Below, in pieces: positions 1 through 8,919 of a DNA stretch of 64,000 bases. Every line of letters starts with the position of its first letter. The first letter of the stretch is position 1. Position numbers and translations under genes: made by a program. The notes under the pieces were generated by a model. It ran no database searches, was not told the DNA's origin, and worked only from the letters and a program-made list of their open reading frames with translations. Location of the stretch: the NCBI GenBank assembly GCA_038396625.1, contig CP121688.1, positions 3,906,001 through 3,970,000 on the forward strand, written 5' to 3'. The DNA comes from G038396625 sp038396625. Lineage in GTDB: Bacteria; Bacillota; Clostridia; Peptostreptococcales; Thermotaleaceae.

Positions 1-1669
1 CTGCTGCCATTACTTGTTTAAAGTATAAAAGACTTGCTGTCATCAGCATAAATACCCCACTCATAAAAAAACCAATAAAACATACCAGTCCAAAGGTCTC
101 CAAGGATTCATTGTAATGATTGTATGCCGTTCTATAGCTTCCTACATTCCCAGATAGTATTTGTGTAAGTTCATGATTTAATTTCTCTGACTGCAACGCA
201 TCTTCATAGTTGAATACAGTTACCCTATCATAGGGCTCTCCACTTGCATCAACGCCTAGGATATCACCCTTTTGTAACAGAGCATCAAAATCATTGTCAT
301 TTAAAACAAGGGTATGCAGTGCACCAAAGGATAGGAACCCCGATCTTAATGTAGAGGTTATACTGATTTTCTGATTAGAGAAAATGAGTACTTGTCCAGT
401 AATTGCATTTTCAATTTCTTCAAACATGTATGGATATACATACATTGCTTCCCCAAGATCGATATCAATGGGATTCAAATCGCTTTTTGATAAAGAGATC
501 AGTTTATTGTAGACAGACTGAGAATACACTCTAAAATAATCTCGTTCACTAGATAAATATTCATTACCATCAATTACAAGACTTTTCATCTCGGGTTTGG
601 CTTGATACCGTTCAGTAGTATAGGTTTCTGTGATTTTTACATGATTTTTTTCAAATACAGCATAAACCTTATCAAGCAATTTTTCCTGTCCACTGTAAAA
701 ATACATATCATAGCCGATAATATCATAGGTGTTTTTTTCTACATTTCTGTAGAGGGTAAAGCCTGTTGCAATTGCTGTTGTAGCAACAGCGGATAGTACT
801 GCAATCGTTGCCATAACAGATCCAATAGATTTCATTCTATGAGAAAAAGCCGATGTTGCAATTAAATTCACACCTTGATAATAATTTTTTTTATCCCTTT
901 TTATCAAATTTAAAACCTTGGGCAATCCACTCCAAAAAAACAGATATGTTCCCATAATAACAAGCATCAGTATCGGTATAGCAGCAGTAACAACCGTCCG
1001 AGGATCATCACTGGATGCCAGATAATATCCTGTCCCCATTAATATGAATGACAAAATCAATAGGATGATAGAGCCTTCAGACTTTCCTTCGGATACTTTA
1101 CCCGCCTTAAATAGATCTACTAATTCAAACTTATTGATGACCCATAAGCCGGATAAACCCATAAAACAAAATATAGATATAAACAGAACAGTAGTGATAT
1201 AGACAGCTTTAGGATCAATCGTAAAACCGATATTGCCCGTAAAAGAGGCCAATGTAATATCTAATAAAATCATTGCTGTTAGCTTAGAAAAAAATATCCC
1301 AAAGCTTATTCCTATGACAAGCGCCGTAAAGCCTACCAGCATTGTCTCTAAGAAAAGTAGTTTGCCAATCTTTCTATTTGTCATCCCAAACAAAGCATAT
1401 GTGGAAATTTCTTTCTTTCTTGCTTTTATAAAGCTATTGTTGGAACTGATTAAAAAGAACATTACAAATACCATAATGATTATACCAAATCCCATCAGCA
1501 TCGATCTGTATCTATCATCATGGGTAAAAGCCATTATGACGTATTCGTTTTGCATTAAGGCAAGAAATGAATATACTGTAAACACGCTAAAGCTTAAGGA
1601 AAAAAAATACATAATATATTTTTGAAAATTTTGTTTAATGTTACGAAGAGCTAATGTGGTAAGCTTCAC
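1..1669 (-). CDS. BceB-type ABC transporter permease (3' end outside window)
   Basis: Membrane subunit of an antimicrobial-peptide resistance and sensing ABC transporter, partnering the ATPase just upstream. I translated the reverse strand. A GTG start at 1669 overlaps the ATPase stop and has a GGAGGTGA site 6 nt before it. Several hydrophobic segments occur in the first ~300 codons, including an FtsX-like core, followed by a large, mostly hydrophilic stretch that fits the extracellular domain typical of BceB/VraG proteins. The reading frame is open to the left edge, so the C-terminal membrane segments lie outside. In this family the permease binds the peptide and signals to the BceS kinase. 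Peptide specificity cannot be read from the sequence. Confidence 0.85.
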   Translation of the reverse strand, partial: MKLTTLALRNIKQNFQKYIMYFFSLSFSVFTVYSFLALMQNEYVIMAFTHDDRYRSMLMGFGIIIMVFVMFFLISSNNSFIKARKKEISTYALFGMTNRKIGKLLFLETMLVGFTALVIGISFGIFFSKLTAMILLDITLASFTGNIGFTIDPKAVYITTVLFISIFCFMGLSGLWVINKFELVDLFKAGKVSEGKSEGSIILLILSFILMGTGYYLASSDDPRTVVTAAIPILMLVIMGTYLFFWSGLPKVLNLIKRDKKNYYQGVNLIATSAFSHRMKSIGSVMATIAVLSAVATTAIATGFTLYRNVEKNTYDIIGYDMYFYSGQEKLLDKVYAVFEKNHVKITETYTTERYQAKPEMKSLVIDGNEYLSSERDYFRVYSQSVYNKLISLSKSDLNPIDIDLGEAMYVYPYMFEEIENAITGQVLIFSNQKISITSTLRSGFLSFGALHTLVLNDNDFDALLQKGDILGVDASGEPYDRVTVFNYEDALQSEKLNHELTQILSGNVGSYRTAYNHYNESLETFGLVCFIGFFMSGVFMLMTASLLYFKQVMAA

Positions 1670-2424
1670 TTTTCCTCACCTCCAAGCACACTCATAACAT
1701 CTACAATGGCATCAAAAAATTTCTTTTTATTATCATCCGCATACAATTCATTGTATATCTCACCATCACGGATAAACATGATTTTCTGACAATAGCTTGC
1801 AGCAAATACATCATGGGTTACCATTAAAATCGTTACCTTGTATTCTTTGTTTATAAAGGTTAAAAGATCAAGCAGATCTTTTCCTGACTTAGAATCAAGA
1901 TTTCCTGTAGGCTCATCTGCAAGAATCACTTTAGGCTTGGTAATTAGGGCACGACATGCAGCAGCCCGTTGCTGTTCTCCTCCAGAAACTTCGTAAGGAT
2001 ACTTATCAAGGACTTTTATAATCCCTAAATCCTGTGTTATCTTAGAAAGTTTCTCCTGTATGGTATTTGCTGCATATCCTTTCAACGCTAAGGGCAATAT
2101 AATATTTTCCTTTAATGTCATTGTTTCCAACAAATTATAATCCTGAAAAATAAAACCGATATTGTTGATTCTATGGGTAGCAAGCTCAGTTTTGTTTAAA
2201 GCTGCAATGTCTTTTCCATCCATCATATATCTGCCTGTTGTGGGCTTATCAATACTGCCTAATATGTTTAGCAATGTGGTTTTTCCTGATCCTGAAGCAC
2301 CCATTACACCAATAAATTCCCCTTCATTTACTTCAAAGCTAATATTTTTTAGTGCCATATACTGCTTGGAACCTTTTTTTCTTCCATAGATTTTGCTAAT
2401 ATTTTCTACTTTTAATATCTGCAT
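1666..2424 (-). CDS. BceA-type ABC transporter ATP-binding protein
   Basis: Cytoplasmic ATPase of the peptide-resistance transporter (MacB/LolD-like class). Walker A GASGSGKTT, signature VSGGEQQRAAACRAL, Walker B VILADEPTGNLD and the H-loop VTHD are all present. An ATG 15 nt upstream (2439) is in frame, but it overlaps the GGAGGT ribosome-binding site. I therefore place the start at 2424 (MQILKVENISK), giving 252 residues. The gene overlaps the permease start by 4 nt. It lies behind the kinase gene, with direct repeats for a response regulator in the gap. Confidence 0.9.
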   Translation of the reverse strand: MQILKVENISKIYGRKKGSKQYMALKNISFEVNEGEFIGVMGASGSGKTTLLNILGSIDKPTTGRYMMDGKDIAALNKTELATHRINNIGFIFQDYNLLETMTLKENIILPLALKGYAANTIQEKLSKITQDLGIIKVLDKYPYEVSGGEQQRAAACRALITKPKVILADEPTGNLDSKSGKDLLDLLTFINKEYKVTILMVTHDVFAASYCQKIMFIRDGEIYNELYADDNKKKFFDAIVDVMSVLGGEEK

Positions 2425-2462
2425 TCGTTTTACCTCCATATGATTTTAATGAGATCAAGATC

Positions 2463-2530
2463 ATTATATCCTGTATATCCATTGGGTAAAATCGAAGCAA
2501 CTTACATTTTAGATTTTTATCTTACATTTT
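2463..2530 (-). promoter_or_regulatory. Candidate response-regulator direct repeats and promoter of the ABC transporter genes
   Basis: On the minus strand the 10-mer AAAATGTAAG occurs twice, at 2521-2530 and 2501-2510, exactly 20 bp (two helical turns) apart. A TATAAT -10 box follows at 2463-2468 without a good -35 box. The first copy covers the stop codon of the kinase gene. This arrangement fits an OmpR/BceR-type regulator activating the transporter genes; the assignment is inference. Confidence 0.55.
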
Positions 2531-3550
2531 TGTCACATGATGCATGGTCTTGTTTTCAATAAAAGTAAGATGGAATACAGCGTATTCACCGTATGTAGAC
2601 TCTGCCGTTAACCGATGGCCTAACAGATCACTAAGTTTTTTTGACAGATATAACCCATAGCCTGTTGCTTTCATACCGTTTCTATTTTCAGATGAGGTAT
2701 AACCCTTATGAAATATTTGTCCAATATCTCTTTGCAAAATGCCTTTTCCAGTGTTTTTAATCGATAGGGTCGTTTCATTACCTTTTTTTTCGGTACTTAT
2801 GGTGATTACACCTCCAACAGGGGTATATTTTACCGCATTAGATATAATTTGAGACAGTATATAGCTACTCCACTTTTCATCTGTCAAAACATCGTAAGCC
2901 CCACCGATAAAAGAGATATTGATTTTTTTATAACTAAAAAAATTAGAATATCCTTTGAGGGCGTAGGCAATTAGTTTTTGGGTGTTTACCTTTGTTATTT
3001 TATAATCATTATAAAGACTGTTAGACTTCATCTCATAAAAGACCCTTTGTATCGACTCCTCTATTGAAAATATTTCTTTATCAATACTTTGATAAAGGTT
3101 ACTTGGAATATCATTTTCATGATTCTCTAGTATAAGCCTTGCAGCAGAGATTGGTACTTTCACATCATGTACCCATTTTGTAATAAACTCCAACTCTTCC
3201 GATGATTTCGTGTATATATCTGCCTTATACTTTTCATATGCCAATACTAAGTTGTATACAAGTTCTGCATATGCTTTATCTACAGGATAGGTAAATTCAT
3301 TTAAATCTTCCCAAGAAGCATTTAAGGTACAGTATTTTTTAAACCTTTTCACCCGATGATTAAAAACACCATAATCAATTCCTACAAAAACCACAAACAG
3401 CAGCAACCATCCTAGGATAATATAACGAGCATTTGACATGCTAATATTAAAACTTTTATCCAACCTATAAATGACAAAAGCAAAGATAAAAGCCGCTGTG
3501 ATAAAGGCATAGGTTATCCATCTTTCTTTTAAATAATTAACAAATTTCAT
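2522..3550 (-). CDS. BceS-type intramembrane-sensing histidine kinase
   Basis: Sensor kinase of 342 residues. Two N-terminal membrane helices (about residues 13-32 and 44-61) are separated by only a short loop, as in BceS kinases that sense through the partner transporter. The HisKA region carries the phospho-acceptor His in WVHDVKVPISAARL. The N box is NAVKYTPVGG, and the G boxes (GKGI, GYGLYLSKKL) follow. It overlaps the response regulator gene by 4 nt, so the two are translationally coupled. Regulated output is probably the ABC transporter genes immediately downstream. Confidence 0.9.
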   Translation of the reverse strand: MKFVNYLKERWITYAFITAAFIFAFVIYRLDKSFNISMSNARYIILGWLLLFVVFVGIDYGVFNHRVKRFKKYCTLNASWEDLNEFTYPVDKAYAELVYNLVLAYEKYKADIYTKSSEELEFITKWVHDVKVPISAARLILENHENDIPSNLYQSIDKEIFSIEESIQRVFYEMKSNSLYNDYKITKVNTQKLIAYALKGYSNFFSYKKINISFIGGAYDVLTDEKWSSYILSQIISNAVKYTPVGGVITISTEKKGNETTLSIKNTGKGILQRDIGQIFHKGYTSSENRNGMKATGYGLYLSKKLSDLLGHRLTAESTYGEYAVFHLTFIENKTMHHVTKM

Positions 3551-4221
3551 ATCAATCGGTATCCTTCACCCTTGATTGTTTTGATATATGCCTCTAATCC
3601 AATTGTTTCTAATTTTCTACGTAAGCGATTTACATTAACAGTAAGGGTATTGTCGTCTACAAAACTTTCATCCTCCCACAACGCTTTCATGAGACGTGTA
3701 CGATTTACAACCTTATCATGATTTCTAATCAGCACAGATAATATCTTACACTCGTTTGGTGTCAACGGGATTGTCCTTTCTCCACAGAGAACTTGTAAAT
3801 GCCCTATATCCAATACCATCTCCTTATGCTGTAGTACATTTAAGGTTTGATCGCTGTAGGAATAGGCCCTGCGCAATGTAGCTTGTATTTTCGCAATAAG
3901 TAAGTCTATCGAAAAGGGCTTTTCTATATAATCATCTCCGCCCTGTGATATGGCCCGTATTTTATCATTATCTGTATCTCTCGACGATATAAACACAATG
4001 GGAATATTGGACAACTGCCGAATCTTTGCACACCAATAAAAACCGTCATAATAAGGTAAGTTAATGTCCATAAGTACAAGATGTGGTTCAAAGGAAGTAT
4101 AATCTGAGAGGATATCATGAAATTCTGAAACTTTTAAAGTCTTATATCCCCACTTATTTAATTTTTCCTCTATGATTGAAGCTATTGTGTGATCATCTTC
4201 TACAATGAAGATTTTATACAT
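3547..4221 (-). CDS. OmpR/BceR-type response regulator
   Basis: Two-domain DNA-binding response regulator of 224 residues. The receiver domain has the acidic pair VEDD near the start, the phospho-acceptor Asp in LVLMDINLPYYDG (about residue 52) and the conserved Lys in EKPF. The C-terminal winged helix (about 130-224) ends with the usual IKTIKGEGYRL. First gene of the kinase-transporter module, with the kinase overlapping its stop. Expected to bind the direct repeats at 2501-2530. Confidence 0.92.
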   Translation of the reverse strand: MYKIFIVEDDHTIASIIEEKLNKWGYKTLKVSEFHDILSDYTSFEPHLVLMDINLPYYDGFYWCAKIRQLSNIPIVFISSRDTDNDKIRAISQGGDDYIEKPFSIDLLIAKIQATLRRAYSYSDQTLNVLQHKEMVLDIGHLQVLCGERTIPLTPNECKILSVLIRNHDKVVNRTRLMKALWEDESFVDDNTLTVNVNRLRRKLETIGLEAYIKTIKGEGYRLI

Positions 4222-4555
4222 CTACTCTCACTCCTCATTGAAGCCTGAATTATAGGAACGCAAAGGTTCAGGCTGTACAAATTGGCATTTCAATCTTTCA
4301 TATTTTTCTTTTATAAGGTATCCTAAGTTTTTTACTCATATCCTTACTTCCATTTTTTTCTTTATCTTAATGCTTCTATTGTCCATCTGTCAACCCTGAT
4401 TTCAAATCTTCACAACTTAAGCTACTTGGTTAAATCATCTTAAGCCTTTTCCTGTACTTAGCTAATTCTTGGATGTATAAAAAATAAAAAGGTAACAAAA
4501 TACTTGTTCCTTTTCTAAAATCATTAAAAGTCATTTATAAATAGTAGCATGCAAT

Positions 4556-4755
4556 TTACGCTCCTAATCTTATACCCATCCTAAAAAATCCTTCCAAAAC
4601 CTCTAAGTCCTGCGCCTTTGATGAAGCGTATTCTAGCACACTCATACCTGCTATATTAAATCGTTCCTTAAGCAAGCCTAACAGTTTGAGCGTTGTCTCT
4701 ATACTAAGTCCTCCCCGTGTAGGACACATTACACTAGAGTAGGGGGGAATGATTC
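4556..4755 (-). pseudogene. C-terminal remnant of an arginase/agmatinase-family ureohydrolase
   Basis: One frame reads about 65 codons to a TAA at 4556-4558 and encodes PPYSSVMCPTRGGLS followed by LLKERFNIAGMSVLEYAS. The P-x-R/P-GGL stretch followed by a helix and 'F-I-GM-V-EY' resembles the end of ureohydrolases after the metal-binding core. No metal-binding DxHxD or DxDxxD part is present, so it is a fragment. It abuts the 3' end of the transposase gene, suggesting truncation by insertion or deletion. The rest of the 4222-4769 gap shows no gene. Confidence 0.45.
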
Positions 4756-4769
4756 TTTTTGACTCGTTA

Positions 4770-5552
4770 TCACTTTTTGATTATCCTTTGTACAGTATTC
4801 CTATTCACTTCCAAGGCTTCTGCTATTTTCCTTACAAAGTTATCTGTTCTTTCTTTAAGCACTCGGATTAGCTCATTTCTTAAATCTTTATCTTTCCTTA
4901 GTCCTTGAAGTTCTATATTTTTTTCCCTGAGAAAGCTTTCTATAATTGTTTTGAATTTTTGCTCTTTCACTTCTTTTTCGTCTACATCCAAAAAATCCTT
5001 GTTTCTCTGTTGACTAGTATATTCAATCATAAGTTGCACTGCTCTTTTTCTATTTCTTCCATACATTTCTAATATTTCATCACAGGCAACTATAGCAAAT
5101 TTATGTTTACTATGATCCAAAAATAAATGGAAACTATTCCAAGGGTAGTGCTTTGGATTATCAACTAATCTAGTCTTCACTGGGTTATTATGAACATACC
5201 GAATTATTTCTAATAAATAACTTTCTTGTTCAATTACTTTACTTTTGTAACGATCCTGAAAGACATATCCAGCCCTACCATATTCCTTATTGTAATAGAT
5301 TGCATAGCTTGTATTAACTCGCTTCATGATTCGTGTTATGTGATCCATATTTTCCTTTATGATTAAGTGAACATAATTATCCATCATGCAATAAGCGTAT
5401 AAATCATATTCTTTTTTACTTTTCTTTTGTTCCAAGATATATAAGAATCTTTCTCTATCTTCATTTTCATGAAAGATTTCTTTTCGTTCATTTTCTCTGA
5501 CCATCACATGATATATTCCTGTACTGCTGTATTCTCGAGGTTTCCTAGGCAT
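4770..5552 (-). CDS. REP-associated tyrosine transposase (RAYT, Y1/HUH family)
   Basis: Single-strand transposase-like protein of about 260 residues. The start is taken at ATG 5552 (MPRKPREYSS), because the in-frame GTG at 5567 lies on the GGAGGGG ribosome site. The Y1 domain has the family pattern YHVMVRENERKEIF, then MMDNYVHLII, where most relatives read N-H-V-H-L. The first His of the HUH motif is therefore Tyr here (CAT to TAT would do it). The catalytic-Tyr region YVFQDRYKSK and RYVHNNPVK follow. The C-terminal third (ALEVNRNTVQRIIKK) looks like a helix-turn-helix. REP-like hairpins occur at 8755 and 13526. Activity is doubtful given the HUH change. Confidence 0.82.
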   Translation of the reverse strand: MPRKPREYSSTGIYHVMVRENERKEIFHENEDRERFLYILEQKKSKKEYDLYAYCMMDNYVHLIIKENMDHITRIMKRVNTSYAIYYNKEYGRAGYVFQDRYKSKVIEQESYLLEIIRYVHNNPVKTRLVDNPKHYPWNSFHLFLDHSKHKFAIVACDEILEMYGRNRKRAVQLMIEYTSQQRNKDFLDVDEKEVKEQKFKTIIESFLREKNIELQGLRKDKDLRNELIRVLKERTDNFVRKIAEALEVNRNTVQRIIKK

Positions 5553-5650
5553 ACTTCTCCCCTCCACATTATTTTAGAAATAATATATCATATGAAATTG
5601 AATGAGCCAAAAGTCGAGTAGACGGAGCTTCACGGCTCCAACCCCTCATA

Positions 5651-5683
5651 GAACCGAACTTGCGCTATTAACGCATCCGGCTC
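5651..5683 (-). ncRNA. Group II intron domain V hairpin
   Basis: On the minus strand GAGCCGGATGCG pairs with CGCAAGTTCGGTTC across a TTAATAG loop. This is the 33-34 nt catalytic domain V form, with the AGC triad at its 5' side. A second hairpin follows (GGAGC-CGTGA-GCTCC) and then CTACTCGAC, matching domain VI with a candidate branch-point A. Confidence 0.7.
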
Positions 5684-5692
5684 TTCACTTCA

Positions 5693-6680
5693 TCATTTAC
5701 TTAAATAGCTCCTACCTATACCTATGTCAAATATATTCACGTATGTTGTAGGTCTTGGAAATGGATATTTCTTTAGAAACAAATTGAACTTCTTGAGCCT
5801 TTCTTTTAAAGTAGTATAAAACTTCTTAGCTTCTTTTTCATATTGAAAGCAAAATACATTATCATCGGCATATCTTATCATGTATGCCTTTCCTCTGCAG
5901 ATTTTCCTAATGTGTTTTTCAAACCATATATCTATTACATAATGAAGATATATATTCCCAAGTATTGGTGAACAAGGTCCACCCTGGGGTGTTCCTTCAT
6001 GGGTTTCATAACTAATCCCTGCGTCCATTATTCCTGCTCTTAAGAATCTTGTTATCCATCTAATAAGATTAGGGTCTGCTATTCTATGCTCTATAAATTT
6101 CTTCATCCACCCATGGTCTACATTATCAAAGAAACCTTTTATATCTACATCTACTACGTAGTTGATTTCTTTCATGTTTAGTATGTTGTCTAATACTTTT
6201 AGGACATCATGGCATCCTCTTCCTGGCCTGAATCCAAATGAACATTTAAGAAAATCCTGTTCGTAAATTGCGTTCAGTATTTTCCCTAGGGTCATCTATA
6301 CCAGCTTATCTTCATATGCTGGTATCCCTAAAGATCTTTCTTTATTTGTTCCAACTTTGGGTATATATACTCTTTTTACTGCTTGAGGTTTATATACTTG
6401 TCTTTTCATTCGCATTATTAATTCTTTTACGTTTTGATCTAAGTCGGCTCCGTATTCCTCTTTTGTCACATCATTTATTCCTGTGGCTTTCTTTCTACAT
6501 GCTTATTTATGACAGCTAATTATCATTTCTTCATTTATTAGATGTATTAAAGATGTGAATTTCTCTTCAGATTTAGTCCTTGTTACTTCTGCTATCCTTT
6601 CAAATTTCATTTTCATATATTCTCCAACTCTGCGTGTAGTATATGTTTCTCTTTTCCAAGTCGATGTTGTGTTACCGCCT
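5693..6680 (-). pseudogene. Group II intron reverse transcriptase/maturase, nonsense-mutated and truncated
   Basis: The frame from about 6680 reads through TWKRETYTTRRVGEYMKMKFERI, a TAA after SCHK (~6505), KKATGINDVTKEEYGADL, KPQAVKRVYIPKVGT, and a TAG after YEDKLV (~6296). It continues MTLGKILNAIYEQDF, FRPGRGCHDVLKVL, GTPQGGPCSPILGNIYL and the active site YADD, and stops at 5693. The TAG replaces the Gln normal in 'EDKLVQ'. After RLKKFNL the thumb and X domains are absent and the frame ends within about 30 codons. The 200-residue piece 5693-6295 is the longest open part. Not expected to be functional. Confidence 0.85.
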
Positions 6681-6717
6681 TCCCTCCATAGACATTACTC
6701 TACTTCCTCGGTACTAT

Positions 6718-7656
6718 GCAGACATCTTCAATATTACTAATTCCATTTAACAATACTTTTTTCATAATATTAGATCTTATTGTTCTATTCTTTAATTTAT
6801 GAATCCCTTCAGAAGCTGCAAGTTTATAATTATTAATTATACTATTTATAGTACTGCCATTATTTTCATCATCGTTTTTAAATTCAATATACATCTTTAC
6901 AAATTCAGAAAAATTTGAAATCATTTGATTCGACACTGGTATATTATTCCTATTTAAAAAATCTATCACCGTAAACATTGTATATAGCTGTGATTTTTTT
7001 GTATAAATCCAACTGTTGTATCATTAATAAAATTATTGAAAGTATTTATCCAAGAGAGTATACTTACCCTGTCAGCATCTCTATCTTAATAATTTTCTTT
7101 ATATTTATCCTACGCATCATTAAGAGGTTTTTGTATAGTTTGATTTATTATTTCATCTCGCGCAAGGAGTATTAAAGATGCGCAGAACTCGATGTCTTTC
7201 ATTCTTTTTATATCACCAGCATTAAATAGATTGTGGTGTGACCAAAACTCGTTCTCTGAAAGTTGAGCAACAGGAACATTGTATGACCAAATGCTAATTC
7301 TATCTTTATCAGATAACTGGCAAAACCGTTTATTAGCAAACTTTTCGCTTAATTCCAACTGAGTAAGACTAGGTTTAAGCAAAGTAAATTTTCCCTCGAT
7401 AAAATCTACTAATGCATTAACGCGTTGCTGCCCATCAACAATATGGGTAATTGTTTGGCCTGTTGTTGCGTCCGTTTCTGCATCCCAAAAATATAGAGAA
7501 GGTACAATATACCCAATTATTATTGTTTCAATTAATCTTATCAGTATCATTCCATATCTTTCTTCTTTAATATGATTCATCTACAACGAGGAGACCATTC
7601 TTAAATTTATCATATATGTCTTTTGCTTTGAAAATGTGGAAATTATTAGTAATCAT
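6718..7656 (-). pseudogene. DUF262 (GmrSD N-terminal-like) protein, multiply disrupted
   Basis: Starting at ATG 7656 (AAAGGAGG site), the frame gives MITNNFHIFKAKDIYDKF, GLLVVDESY, then TAA where DUF262 proteins have the Gln of 'YQR'. After a frame change it continues RLIETIIIGYIVPSLYFWD and the family motif HIVDGQQRVNALVDFIEGKF, reaching a TAG and a TAA (~7108 and ~7088). A shift near the poly-A at ~7005 leads to QLYTMFTVIDFLNRNNIPV and ends at the intron border. DUF262 domains act as nucleotide-dependent nucleases or gates in anti-phage systems. At least three stops and two frameshifts show this copy is dead. Confidence 0.8.
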
Positions 7657-7793
7657 TAAATTTCCTCCTTTATCACTTTTTTCAACTTATTAATACCCTT
7701 AATGTGATAGTCCTCTAAGTCTTCCCAAGATATATAAATTTTAAAATTTATTGGATGTTGAAATTTAGCTCTTTCTTTTATCATCACCTTCAT
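7656..7793 (-). CDS. Small ORF between methyltransferase and DUF262 remnants (45 aa)
   Basis: ATG at 7793 to TAA at 7656-7658. The stop overlaps the DUF262 ATG (TAATG), and the start overlaps the end of the methyltransferase frame, so the three would be translationally coupled. The product, MKVMIKERAKFQHPINFKIY through to KKVIKEEI, is basic and has no recognised domain. It could be a real small partner or the tail of a degraded gene. Confidence 0.35.
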   Translation of the reverse strand: MKVMIKERAKFQHPINFKIYISWEDLEDYHIKGINKLKKVIKEEI

Positions 7794-8569
7794 CTATAGT
7801 ATTAAATTTTGAAGACTTTGAATTGAAAAATTCGTTAGCGTTAGAGATATTTTGAAGTTTATTTTCATTAAGTATGTATGTCCCAACCATTAATTCAGGA
7901 GGGACATTGGGAATTTTTTCAATGTCAACACCAAACTTGTTTATAGTTGGCCATTCATATTTGTCTTTTGCTCCAGCATATTTCTCATAGTACGGCCAAT
8001 AAAACCATCCTTTATCACCTAAATACTCTATCTTAAAATATTTTCTTATAGATCGATTTTGTAACTCCTAATATAAATATTCTCTCTCTGTCCTAAGGCA
8101 CCCCCAGCTCTAGAGCATTCAACACTTTAAAATCTACAGCATAACCATTCTCTTCAAATTGCTCTATTATTTTATCAAAAAATACCTTATGCTTTTTTGT
8201 CTTTATCAGTCCCTTTACATTTTCAATTGCAAAAAAATAAGGTTTTAAATCACAAATTAAATTCACAAAAGTTGCTATCAATCTTCCATTGTCGCCTTGG
8301 TGCCCTCTATTCTTTCCACCTACAGAGAAATCCAGCCATGGTGAGCCTCCAATAACTCCCGATAAATGACTTATGTTCTTCTCAGATATTAGATTTCTAA
8401 TATCATCACCAGATATGTCTTCTATAGATTCATTTGAGGAAATTGAAGTTTTTTTATTTAAGCAGGAACTCATTCCAGACTCATAAACCCTTGCTATATC
8501 TTTTGAAATTTCATTTGTAAAAATAATATCAAATCCAGAAAAATAGAAACCTAAATCAAGGAAAGTATA
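7765..8569 (-). pseudogene. C5-cytosine DNA methyltransferase, inactivated
   Basis: Recognisable Dcm-type motifs occur in order: LDLGFYFSGFDIIFTNE (motif I side, N-terminus cut near 8560), VIGGSPWLDFSVGGKNRGHQGDNGRL (motif IV), FFAIENVKGL (motif VI, ENV) and LNALELGVP followed by a TAG and DRERIFILGV (motif VIII). The conserved Gln of QDRER is the stop codon, at about 8096. Motif IV reads GGSPW where the catalytic Cys of 'PC' is expected, so the nucleophile is missing as well. A further frameshift near 8050 leads into EYLGDKGWFYWPYYEKYAG and an end at 7765. The longest open piece is 8093-8473. Confidence 0.85.
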
Positions 8570-8620
8570 GTAGTTCTATTGTGGTAAAATGCTTCTATTT
8601 TTTGAAAATCTGTTTAAAAT

Positions 8621-8656
8621 CAAAAAACCGTAATCACTTATGATACGGCTTTTTTA
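8621..8656. terminator. Hairpin with T-run
   Basis: AAAACCGTA and TACGGCTTTTTT flank ATCACTTATGA, forming a short stem followed by Ts on the plus strand and As on the other side. The middle resembles half of the REP-like hairpin at 13526. The rest of 8570-8919 holds no gene that I can support. Confidence 0.45.
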
Positions 8657-8754
8657 ACGAGTTTATCGGCAATTTTTCATCTTTTGGGATTTAATGTTGA
8701 CAAGCAGAACTTTCTTTTATTCATAATAAGATATTTCTCAATCCTGCTATGAGG

Positions 8755-8780
8755 TCACTTGTGGTACGATTCATCGTAAC
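8755..8780. repeat. REP-like hairpin, copy 1
   Basis: CACTTGTGGTACGA-TTCA-TCGTA matches the hairpin at 13526-13555. The stem base pair next to the TTCA tetraloop is A-T here and G-C there, a compensatory pair. The outer stem is lost on the 3' side. Confidence 0.5.
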
Positions 8781-8919
8781 GGGGATAACGGTGGTTTTTT
8801 ATTAGTAGTATATAACTTGGGAAAAGCAGATTCTACCATGTAATGAATTGTATGAACACTCCCGCCCCTTTGTCATTGTTCTAGGCCCAGACTAGAACAG
8901 ATAATTCAAATTATCATTA

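Larger units (their letters stand above)
5613..6718 (-). mobile_element. Degenerate group II intron remnant
   Basis: The segment holds a broken intron reverse transcriptase gene and, downstream on the minus strand, a domain V/VI-like 3' end finishing in CTACTCGAC near 5613. The 5' part, including the usual GTGCG-type boundary, was not found. The upstream border runs directly into the broken DUF262 gene near 6718. The maturase X and thumb regions are missing. The element therefore cannot splice or move by itself. Confidence 0.75.

Noticed and set aside
5693..8569. In-frame TAG codons read as pyrrolysine or glutamine
   Set aside because: TAA stops and frameshifts occur in the same genes, and the MtmB-like gene has no TAG, so recoding is not supported.
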